This document shows positions 53,825-64,000 of a stretch of 64,000 bases of DNA, piece after piece. The notes below the pieces were generated by a model. The model did not search any database, had not been told where the DNA came from, and saw only the letters and a program-made list of their open reading frames with translations. Source of the DNA: Blakeslea trispora. Lineage: Eukaryota; Mucoromycota; Mucoromycetes; Mucorales; Choanephoraceae. The stretch covers positions 30,513-94,512 of the forward strand of contig JAIWNE010000127.1 of the NCBI GenBank assembly GCA_025331445.1, in the 5' to 3' direction. The translations under genes were made by a program, and so were the position numbers. The stretch's first letter is position 1. The number at the start of each line of letters is the position of its first letter.

Positions 53825-55575
53825 GTAGGCAAATCAAGCTTTTTGAATTTTATTAATTTGAATCAAATAAATGCTATATATGGGTTCTTCTTTAGGCTGA
53901 TTTGTAGCTCAGATGTCCTTTTTGGCAACAGGAATGCCGCATTAGGTGTATTCAGATAGACTGGCATGCTTGGCTTTGACATAGGTACCTTTTGGGATCA
54001 TAAGAAGCAGTATAGGAAGCAGAAATGAGTTAATTTCCATGACTAGAGCCTTCAGTAAGCACATTAATCGCTTTGCAGTAACTGCGCTTGAAAAAATATT
54101 CAGCCTTAACCGAGATTTTTTTTCGTAATTTTTTTTCTTGACAGCCAACTTGAAGCAACATGCAAGGTCATGAGCAACACCAAGTAAGAGATCACTCGTC
54201 ACCAGTATACAAAAGAGTCAGAAACAATAGAGGAAGAAAGTAAATAGCATAGAAAGTCTAAAAAACCAAAAAAAAATAAAGATGAGACGCGATCGTTTAC
54301 ACATGTAGTTTGTCATCAGCATGTTGATTCCGTTAGTTGCGATTAGGTACCTCATGAGTCCAGCCAACAGTGAGAGCAACAGTCAGTAGTAAACAGTTGA
54401 TAATGAGGGGTTCATTTGGTAAGATAGTCAAGTCAAAATAATCTGGAGGCGGTATTTCACTTGTCACGAAAGAGATTCAAAGAGATGAGGCAACCTCATC
54501 TGGGATGGAGCGCACATGTAAGCATGAGCAACGACATGAAGACACAAAAAAGAAAATAATAAGCAGTAAAGTTGGAAGGAACCCCAAGTTCAACTAAAAA
54601 GAGATTCGGTAACCATTTAAAACAACAGGCCTCAGTAGTGGAAGAAGAACAGGCGGATAAAGAGCGTTTCTTAAAGATGAGATAGAGAGATGGCGACATG
54701 GGAAGAGACTCAGTACTTAAACAACGGTATATCAGAGAAGAAAAGTATTTCTTACAGCTTGGATAATGATCAGTGATAATGACGGAACAGGCAGACGAAA
54801 TGAGCACACAAGAAAGAAGACAGACATGAACAGATCAGACATAGGATGGAAATACAATAAGCAGTTGAATATCTGGTTACGAAGAGGTTTCATGTCGATG
54901 ACTACGAATAGAGATTTTTAGTGAATGCAATGTGCACAATAGCATTTGAACAGATAACTAAGGAAATTGAAGGAATTCGGGCAAGAAATATTTATGCAGA
55001 GGCATCGATCCTGATAGGCAGCATAGATAGACATGGTATTCAGGTTTCAGTCAAAGAAGTATAAGTTTGCGCAACATGGTATAAAGCAGACAGCATGGAT
55101 AAAAAAGTCATGGACGAGACAGTAAAAAGTAGCACAGATGAGGGTGAGATGAATAAGGGATTGTCTACTAGAATCCATGATAAGTGGTTGTATAAGTGTA
55201 TAAAATGCTAAAGACAAGCAAATGCATACTAATAAGAAGATCGAAGCTGCAAAGAAATGAGAAGAGAAGTGTAGTCGAGGTGTTATAATGTTGTTATGAT
55301 AAGGTGGTATACATGAAGCTAGTGTGAAATAAGAGAGTCTGTAATGTTGATGGATCATAAAATATTTGTAAAAAAAAAAAAAAAAAGACAAAAGTGCTTA
55401 CCGTTTGTTGTGCATATAATGAAAAAAAGAAAGAAAAAAGAAAATGGGGGATTGAAAAAATGGCCAGTATATATGAGAAATATGACAGTGATGAGAAGAA
55501 AGTATGATTTCATCGACAGATTCAAGCTAAAATTGTACTGAAAAGGAAAATGTCTTGGATTTGCATATTATATGC
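53825..55575 (-). repeat. Unidentified 1.75-kb dispersed repeat, copy 2 (inverted)
   Basis: Reverse-orientation partner of 20404-22170. In plus-strand sense it contains a decayed coding trace KKYKFAQHGIKQTAWIKKSW near 55045. The two copies flank about 31.7 kb of nested elements. Confidence 0.65.
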
Positions 55576-55909
55576 TTTACCAAAAAAGAAAGAGAGAGAG
55601 AGAAGTAAAAGAGAGAGGATTGGCTAAAGTAAACAAAAAGAGATATGACTGCTATTTGGCGTTTGAGATGGCGTCATCTGTGGTGCTTTAATTCGGAAGG
55701 ACTATCTCAGAGAAAGACAAACTGCTTCTTCTCTTTGATATTTTTTATAGTTTACATATTATACTCCAAACATTAAGATAGTTTAAGCTAAGACAGTTTA
55801 AGAAATACTTGGAACGAATATATTAGTTAGTGATTTATTATAGATAATATCAGTAAATGAACGATGAAAAATATGTACACGAGTATGAACGACGAGAAGA
55901 GTGAGGTAT

Positions 55910-58900
55910 TTACAAAATGGTATGGCCGCGCAAGCGATTGTTTAGTTTTTGATAGTATTTGGCATCTGACCATATTACTTTGTAGTGAAGAAGTTCGTCG
56001 TCATATCTTACGAGACCTACAGTAGTGAGAATGTCCCTCACTTCACACACCATATAAGGACCGTTATTTCTTTCATCATCGCAATTAGCCTTGATAATTC
56101 CATAATCGTCCATATCGGTATCAAGAATTACAGACAACAGGGCGAGAAAACGTATACTACCATTGAATTTGTGCTCAAAAAAGAACACAACCTCACCTAA
56201 ATACCAGAGTTTTTGTTGTCTGCTAATGACAATACATGTTAGCGATTTGAAAAGTTAGGAAGAATATGGCAAGTACCTGGTAATATGCTTTGCTTCAAAC
56301 AAGACAAGATGATTTGCTCGACGAATCTGGCTCTGATATTGTCGATACAATCTTGACTGGAAGACAAAGCCGTTGTGCAACATTCGAGCTGCCAGCATTA
56401 TTTTCTCTCCATAGTTGACAATACTCGACAGTCCCAATCGATTGTAAAATCTCTGCAAAGCATCAACACAAACAGGGACAGGTACATCAACAACAATATC
56501 TTCACGATTGAGAGATACATTTGAAAACTTTTCCCATAGTTGAGGCCATTTATCTGGTTGTGTAGGATGGTCATGGTAATCAACTCTAATGTTTGTTTCA
56601 GGTAAGCTGATTTGGTCGAAAGCTTCAGTAACATCGGTTTGATTAAAAAAATTGAATCTTGTGTGAATGTTACTGATTTCTTTGTTAGGCTTGGACATCG
56701 AGAATACTTTGTTGCTATATAGTTTGATAGTTCTTTCAAGAGATCTACAAGAATAGTATCGAAGGGATCCGTGTTGTCTGATGAGATCGGCTACATGATA
56801 AACGGCAAAGTGACAATTCATTGTCCAAACTCGCATGCTCAATTGGTCTTCTGCTACGCTTTGTTGAAGAAAGTCAGCCCATTGTTTGAAGGATCTATTT
56901 TATGAGGTGTTAAAATCGAATACAATCGGCAGCATAAAAATAAAAAGGTATCTTTCCATATATTGTAACTCCTCAACGGTGATACATCTTTGCAGACTTA
57001 TAGAACATGCACTCACTAAATGCATTAATGCGTTTCTGGTTTGAACGCTTCTCATGTAAGGTACAATTACAGTAGGAACAACGTGCAATAGAATATGCTG
57101 CCAATCAACAGCCCTGTAGAAACCTGCTCTGTGATCAAAAGTGAAATCAAACATGAAAGGAGTTGTCTTTTTACTTTGATTGATCCATTGACCAAGCTTA
57201 TCGCCAAAAGTTCTCAGTGTAAAGCCTTCTATTGTGTCAAACGCATAGCTGGACATATTTGCAGGCATGAACTTGTTTCGGGTTGGCTTTTCCAAAAGAT
57301 TGAAAACAAGATGACCTATTCCATGACCTAACATATACAACTCATCGCCAAAAAAGGAAAATGGGCCCAAGAAAGTTGGCAAACTAGTGATCAGATCAGA
57401 TACACCACGCATTCCATGTTCCTTTGATAACTGTTAGTAAACGAGTTATATAACTGTGGTGTGATATGCCTTACAATGTCTCCTTTAATCAAGCTTTCAG
57501 CAGTACGATCATCGCTAACACCAGAGAATACTTTCCATGTGTAATATTTTGACGATAATTATCTGCTCTCACATCACAGATTCGACAACCGTAAAAACCT
57601 GTATGGCCACCAAAATGCATGATTTCAGCAATACCTGGTATGTCGCCGGTAAAACCAAGTATTGCAACCTTACATTAACTTTTCGACACCATCACGCTTA
57701 ATAATCAGACCACGACGATACAACTGGTTAACTCGGCTATCAAAGGTTGCAAAAAAGACACAAGCATTTAGGCTTTCCTGGACAAATGGCTATTTGATCA
57801 TGTTTTTTTCTTTTGTTCTATAAAGTTTAAAGCAAAGTAAGTTAATATGTTCGATGAGGGTAAACATGAATCAATGTTGTACCTATACTCAGGATGAATG
57901 TTTAGAATCAGGCAGTTAATCATGACTTGGTGTGCTTTCTGTACATGCTTTGGCTGATAGCCGTCAACAAAAATCAACAAACAGATGGTATTGTCCTCTA
58001 GAACTCCTTCATTCAACAAACGTTGGTATGCACCTGAAAAGACATCTCGATACTGGTTGTTTGATGCTGAATGATCAAAGAAATGATTGCGGTAGTCAAG
58101 CATATCGCTTCGTTTTGGGTCTGCATAGAATTCCGTCAAAGCATTAGCGATTGATGTAGCCATGTGCTTTCAGATTTCAAAGAGGTAGAGGCATATTTGG
58201 ATCGCGTTCAGTGTTATTTCTGGCCTCTTCCACTTGAGAATGTTGCTGTAACGAGGACGCTGACATGGTTCGTATTGACAAGTCAAAATATCCGGACTGT
58301 CAAGAGGAACATGTAACACCCATTTGCACAGATGTCATGTTTAACGATTGTGGTCGGATTGTTATAGATGAAACGACGGTAAGTGTCAGGTGATTTAAAC
58401 AAGTTTTCATTCAAAAGATCTTCTACAGTAAAAAGTCATCAGCTTGAAAATAATTACATTACGTTGAATAAAAAGTACCATCTAAATGCATTGGCATGAT
58501 CTCTTTGTTGAGATACTTGACAATCTCTCTTTGACCTTGACGAGAGACATTGAATTTATCTAGCAAATGCATAAACCCATTGCTTTTACATCAAATTGAC
58601 TGATGTTGCAGCTGTCAATCCATTCTTTAACAATGGTTCATCATCTAAAGAACATGTTTCAATAACATTTATTTGCATTGTTTGTGTGATGTTTAACTTA
58701 CTTGATGGCTCTTCTATGTCACTAGAAGATTGCTCTACAACTGGATCGTTATTGCTGTCTAACATCTCAATGTCTTCAATCACAAAATCAGCCGGATTAA
58801 CTTGCTGACTTTGAGTAGCATCGTATGCTCTTTCAGCGGCTCTTCGAACACATTTGGACTTTCTTTTGTGGCATTGAGTTTGGCAATGCTAATGAAAGTA

Positions 58901-58927
58901 GCGAACAGGTAGGACAGTGGAACATTT
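55910..58927 (-). pseudogene. Tnp2-type transposase relic 3, several exons
   Basis: The minus-strand gene begins near 58927 with FHCPTCSLLSLALPN, a C2H2/C2HC-like finger whose frame shifts near 58880, then an acidic linker DFVIEDIEMLDSNND. Core pieces: NEGVLEDNTICLLIFVDGYQ, MINCLILNIHPEYRY, GFTGDIPGIAEIMHFGGHTG followed by FYGCRICDVRA, HGMRGVSDLITSLPTFLG, SMRVWTMNCHFAVYHVADLI. An intron (GTACTT...AGCAG, about 56202-56270) joins in phase to the last exon, whose tail reads DILTTVGLVRYDDELLHYK. TAA at 56900 interrupts an otherwise continuous frame, and one shift lies near 57760. The zinc-binding and Tnp2-like segments are seen; placement in CACTA is inferred. It diverges from the coiled-coil gene at 59922. 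Confidence 0.72.
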
Positions 58928-59921
58928 TAAAAAGGTTGATGTGATGTGTGATTATAATGAATTTGGAAATAAAAACTGGTCGATGATTGCAAGAACCTCT
59001 CTATTTATATAATAGAATCATAAAGAGCATATTCTTTCATACTTCCATAAAAGGAGGTAAATAAAAAGTTTAAAATATAATAGTTGCCAAATTAACTTTC
59101 AACATGCAACTATTAATAAATTGTACTTTTGATAGTATGCATTTCAACAAGGCTAATAATAACTAAAAGCAGTCATAATGAAAGTCTTTTTTAATTCTCT
59201 TTTATTTAAAATAAACTCTTGGTTTATTTTTAGATACTCCCCTTTTTTAGTTGCCCTTAAATTATATATCCTAAAATGTAGCGCGCTCAGATTGTTTCAG
59301 TAGCTTAGCAAACAATGATTTAAATAAGCTTGATTTCATAAATCAACCTTACCGTTTGATGAAAAGGGTGATCAATTATCTACACTAAATCGAATTAACT
59401 AGGCTTTTATTACTGGCACTCTATGTCATTCAAAATTTGATAACTTTTTTGCTTTTTACCACTTTTGGTTTTAATGTACTATTTATGTTATCATAAGCAG
59501 ATTACTCTAATGTCCTTTAAGCAAAAGTATTGTCAATATTATATTATCATCTAATAAGATGCAAAGTTGTTATGTTCCCTAAATGTTACAAGTCTCATAT
59601 ATTCAAATGGTTCAAGTTGCAACAAATTTGAGTTACTAATGTGTTAGATTAATGAGTATGTAAATTGCATATCCTACATAAGTTCATTACTTGAACTTAT
59701 ATTTATAAATAGATCTCTATAATGAACCAAGCAATACTATTTATTTAGAAATTTAAAGAATTTTATGTATGTTGAAGTATACACTTTAACGAAACTTTTT
59801 CGGCATGCAGTATTGTTATTCATTTTAAAATAGAAAATCATGTATAAATAGCTTTTCTTAAATTTGAATGATTTCGTATACATTTCTCAACTTCCATCAA
59901 ACTATTCTCTGATCAATACCA

Positions 59922-60615
59922 ATGCCATTCCAAAATCCCATAGTCGAAAGCATTCACGATAGTTGTGTTCAAATGGAAAGAAAGATCGATAATCTAGAGA
60001 CACAGATGACTTTCATGAGTGAGCGAATCAACTCTTTAACAAATGTAGTAATGGAGATGAGCAACACATTGAAACGCATTGAATCAAGTAAGTAAACATT
60101 GAATTTGCTTTCTAATAAACAACTTACATCTCATTGAAAACAGCTTCAAACTTGCAAGGCTCAACATCATCTGCAGATAATTTTAGCCATATGCCTGAAA
60201 TAATTGAAAACCCACAAAGAGCTTTCTCAATTGTCAGCAATCAAACATCACACAAGAACAAGTCAGATACTTTTTAAATCTTTGGCTCGTAATGAGATTG
60301 CTTTAAGCCAAGACGACGATGCTGACACTCGATTACTCAAAAGAATGAGATTCAACACATATTACCAAGACCTTTGTACAATAGGCTCAGTCAATCGATA
60401 GAGAGAAGTTGAGAATGAAGCGAAACAATTACAATTGGGAAGAAAAGTCTTTCAAATCATTAGAGCTTGACTATCGAAAAAGTATGATTGACAATTTCCA
60501 ACGAACAGCAATTGATCTTCATTATCCTGTCGATCGTTGCAAAGACCAATGGCTTGCCGAAACTTTGTTGCCTATATGTATCACAACCGTCAAAGCAAAA
60601 GAAAGTCAAGGGTAA
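59922..60615 (+). pseudogene. Coiled-coil accessory protein beside Tnp2 relic 3
   Basis: Start ATG 59922 (MPFQNPIVESIHDSC). Exon 1 (59922-60087) encodes a clear coiled coil (QMERKIDNLETQMTFMSERI). The intron 60088-60143 has donor GTAAGT and acceptor CAG and joins in phase to exon 2 (TSNLQGSTSSADNFSH). The frame then breaks at a T5 run near 60270 and continues as SLARNEIALSQDDDADTRLL, KRMRFNTYYQDL, and after another shift NWEEKSFKSLELDYRKS to a stop at 60613-60615. It lies 995 bp from, and divergent to, the Tnp2 relic. Coiled-coil start, small size and acidic/basic tail parallel protein 1 of element C, so it may be the equivalent accessory factor. Confidence 0.5.
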
Positions 60616-63330
60616 CATATTTCAATGTATAATTAAATGTATGCCTCTTGCATATACTCATATTTATCGTGTTAGAAAACCGCTTCAGAACATGAATTTC
60701 CTGAGTCGGATAATTCTCAATCTGTATCTTATGAGCAAATGTCAATTGCTTCACAAAAGCCAATCGTAAGCATTTACTAAAAAGCTTAATTAATTGAATC
60801 TAAATAGAACTTCGTTTTTCAGACAATTAGATTTGCTAGAATAAATTCTGTTTTTCTTATGTTTCCCAAATCGCAAGTACTTATTTCACTCCTTAACATG
60901 AGAATCTGTATTCTTTCTAGTATCTCACTTTTGAAGGCTGTATTGCGTAACAAATATGTGTCAACATGATTTCATTTAACGTTTCTTTTGTTCATAAATA
61001 ACTACAATACTCTTATATCAGAGTTTATAAAACAGTGTGTTCGCTCCCTCTCAATTTGTTTACAAAGTAGTTATCTTTTGGTGTTTTTTCTTTAATGACA
61101 ACCTAATTTAAAAATTCTATTTTTTAAATATAAAGATGTGCACTCGATTAGACTATTTCTTTAGGAATCGACCAATAGAAATTGAGAGCTTTCGAATTGT
61201 TTTGAAGTACCGTCACTAAGCAAGCCTATACCTGCTCTGAAGGTTTTTTTCTTCTCTTTATTTTTTCGAGATCGTCTTCTTTGTAGTGTGCCATGTAGTT
61301 CATCATGTACACATGTAGAGCAGATGAGTACCAAGAAAGTTAACCTGAATTTATAGAAATCGACTGCTTGTATTGGAGCAACACTCTTTATGTCTCTCTC
61401 TTTTTTTCATTTTTACTATTTTCAACGATCATGCATTCGAAATAAAGACGCGACTATTTCTTCGGTTTCAATATACAATCAGTATCTGCTTTGCTTTTTT
61501 TATCGATATAGCGTTACAATCAACAGCATATTTTTTGAGGGTCATTATTCAACAAAAATGATTTCGTACAAGCTGCAATTTTTTCTAGTCGCTACAACTT
61601 ATTTGTCAGTGCCTTTTGATTAAGGTAAAGGTATGAGAAAAAGAAACAATATATATATTTTGAGCGCTTGTAACTATATCTTTTGATAGGTTCACGAAAA
61701 GAGAACATTTAGAATCGGAAATCCATTGCTAAGAAGACAAACATGTTATAATCTACTGCACTATCTTGAGAAGGTTCAACAGATTTTGACAAAGGATTAT
61801 TATCACATTTAGACAACTCACATGCATATGGGTGCGTTCTCTCAAGTCGAAACATTTGTCACGGTCTATTTTTAAGATGCATTGTTTCTTGAATGTAACA
61901 TATAATTGCCTCTTATATCTACAAGGTTTGCTTCAATACTATTTAAGAGGTGTTTATTAAAATATCTCCCAAAATGTTAGTAGGCGCCTTATTGTATAAG
62001 CTTTTGTCTTATAAGGAATGTCTGACAGAAGGATTCTTTTGAAGGATGTATAGAGATGGATTGGAAAGCTTGTTTATGTTAAATGAATAAAGGTTATCAA
62101 CAATGTTAAATGCTATTGATTAATGATCAATTATCGGTTTTTGGTAAACTGAAGACATTCAAGGTATACGGAGCGAAGCAATGGAGCAAGATAGTCTTTA
62201 ACCGCCTTGAGTTTCTTTATGATAACCTTAAATGTGGTAGAAACTCTCATCAGCTTCTTTTTATACTACACCTTATTGTTGAGAACGTTTGGAGAAAAAA
62301 TCAAAAGCAATACAGATATCAGCTACAAGGTGGAAGGCTTAAAAGTTAACAAACCCTTTTTAAATGGCTCTTCTTATTCACTAACGGGTATTGTTCATCA
62401 AAAGAAGTGTATTTTAACAATATTAATGGCTAACTATTTAATCGCAGTCTTTTAAGTGCACGATTACTCTTTACGGTTCTACTAAAAAGGCATTGGTTTC
62501 ATGGTTAAAAGGGAACTATTTTTTAAAACTGCCCAATTTGTTTCTAAATGACTTATTTGCTGTGTGTTGACATTCATCTTTGATGTCTAAAAACTACAAT
62601 ACCTAATTTAGACTATCAAACATTCGTTACATATTTGGAGACAATCTTTAGCTGAGATAAAAATCCATCTTTTTCATCATTCAATACTTTTTAATTCTTT
62701 CCTTTTATTTTGTTCCACTTTCGCTGTTTTTTGTGATTTTTATAACCGTCTTATATACACTCTCTGTAAAGCAACCACCCAATTCAGCCGTTATGATTAT
62801 TATTTAAACATCTTTACTACTTATAAGCGCGACTAAACAGACTCTATGAACGACACACTCTGTAAGACCTACCAAATGTTTTCTTTTGTTTTAACTATTG
62901 GAGATTTCTTTTTATTTTTTGGATAACCCTTTTGCTTGACAAGACATTTATAGCAACAACTGCTCGTTCAACATGAGCTCATGTCGCTTTTGCAATGGGG
63001 ATGAGCGATCTGAAGATCGAACATGAATCAAGATGTCAACTTTTTGTACCACATTCTTCAAAATTAAAACAAAACAATCGCTTTGCTTCTCTAATTCTTT
63101 ATTATGCCTTTCTTCGCCTTGTTTACTACTTTAGCCTTGCGCTTTTCTTATCATTACACAAAATTTAAAATTGTCTCCTTCACTTTAAGACCTATAAATT
63201 TGCCGGCAAATGACTTTCTTGCCTTTTTACCTTTGACCTTTATTTTGCAAGGTATCTGATTTTACCTCAAGAGATTGCTTACTAAAAAATTACCTTTACC
63301 TTTGAAATTGAAATTAAATCGTCTTCTTTA
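60616..63330. other. AT-rich region, no gene recognised
   Basis: About 2.7 kb without a supportable gene. Open frames at 61373-61623 and 62110-62455 are Phe/Leu/Lys-rich and match nothing I know. Confidence 0.45.
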
Positions 63331-64000
63331 TTATTCGCTTAAAATGTTTTCTCCAAAATAGTCTGGCCCCCAACTTCCTAAGAATGCTTTTTGCATGAAA
63401 TACTCATTGTTTGTCCCCATTTTCTTCATAGCAATTTCGCACTCGTGCATGACTTTTTTTTTTCTTTTTTTTTTAACTTTTCTGCTAAAAAGCACTTGTC
63501 TGAATATTTTTTTTTGGCACTTAGAATTTATTTTAAAGAAATTCAATGGATGAAAATAGCACGCACTTGGTCAACCTTTCCAATTTGCTTCAAACTTTTA
63601 ACTAAACAACCTTGAACATGTAGGAGTACAATGAACTAAAAAATTGAATCGTTTATTTACTAAATCCATCAAATCTGCTCTCCAAACTTACGTTGGGCCA
63701 AACTACCACAGATTAAATTTTTTTTGCGCTGTAGTGCTCTTACCTCAGCCATGAGCTGCGGTAGTCTTTACATACTACAATTACCTTTAGATGCATCGTT
63801 TTGGCCGTATTTTTCTTGCCATTTATTCAGAATAGAGTAGAATCCATCTAAATCTATTCTTGAAAACAATAAACAAGAGATGAAAGCAGAAAATAAACTA
63901 TAACAATAAAGAAATAGTCATTAGAAACATCGAGAAAATGAGCAATAGAATAAGTTATTTACCTTTTGATAACCATAGCCACCAGCCTTTGCAATAGAGA
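63331..64000 (-). CDS. Partial multi-exon gene running off the right edge
   Basis: Not recognised. The exon at 64000-63963 (donor GTAAAT) is followed by an exon at about 63874-63799 reading IDLDGFYSILNKWQEKYGQN and NDASK, joined in phase 2 across an intron with acceptor TTTTCAAG and donor GTAATT. A likely last exon, 63481-63331, follows a TTTTAGCAG acceptor; it is Lys-rich then reads ECEIAMKKMGTNNEYFMQ and AFLGSWGPDYFGENILSE to a stop. The exon or exons between 63799 and 63481 were not settled (a very short one ending CCCAAC before GTAAGT is possible). The composition looks like a genuine protein, so this may be a host gene, but its 5' part is outside the window. Confidence 0.35.

Overview
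The window looks like repeat-rich, AT-rich nuclear DNA of a filamentous fungus, most likely an early-diverging one (Mucoromycota). The signs are 50-70 nt GT-AG introns, a eukaryotic tRNA-Arg(ACG), and the mix of transposon families: Ty3/gypsy, Tc1/mariner, KDZ, MULE, hAT, CACTA/Tnp2 and a Helitron-type helicase tail. No single-copy host gene is certain. The best candidate is a set of exons running off the right edge. This is essentially a graveyard of nested mobile elements.

Layout. 1.6-12.4 kb: three CACTA-like elements end to end. The right arm of A ends at 2104, a 2.9-kb non-autonomous B spans 2109-5049, and a 7.4-kb element C spans 5052-12422. C has CACTAC ends, hairpins built on CCCTTTAACCGACA just inside both ends, and three genes: an intact four-exon coiled-coil/basic protein, a convergent 247-residue ORF, and a Tnp2 transposase with two single-base frame breaks. 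12.8 kb: tRNA-Arg. 14.1-16.0 kb: Helitron helicase tail abutting a hAT relic. 20.4-22.2 kb: an unidentified 1.75-kb repeat with an inverted partner at 53.8-55.6 kb. 22.7-26.8 kb: gypsy-1 gag-pol relic. 26.8-28.1 kb: Tc1-1. 28.1-46 kb: gypsy-2, split by a 13.97-kb KDZ element that sits between an exact 8-bp target duplication.

The KDZ element carries a multi-exon accessory gene, the KDZ transposase, a palindromic MITE and a Tc1 element (Tc1-2). Tc1-2 is itself interrupted by a 742-bp tandem-repeat insertion, which gives a four-level nest. 46.5-49 kb: a DDE transposase relic with a 425-bp insertion. 49.15-51.75 kb: a MULE with long terminal inverted repeats. 51.9-53.3 kb and 55.9-60.6 kb: two more Tnp2 relics, the second with its own coiled-coil partner gene.

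How the parts fit. The CACTA-C, Tnp2-3 and KDZ elements each pair a large transposase with a small basic or coiled-coil accessory gene. In CACTA-C and KDZ, repeated motifs lie just inside the ends or upstream of both genes, as expected for DNA-binding accessory proteins. Most relics are inactivated by in-frame stop codons of a kind that C-to-T or G-to-A transitions would make (about 22 examples), suggesting a mutational or methylation-linked process. Several frame breaks lie in A/T homopolymers and could be decay or sequence error. All calls come from reading the sequence; no database search was run.
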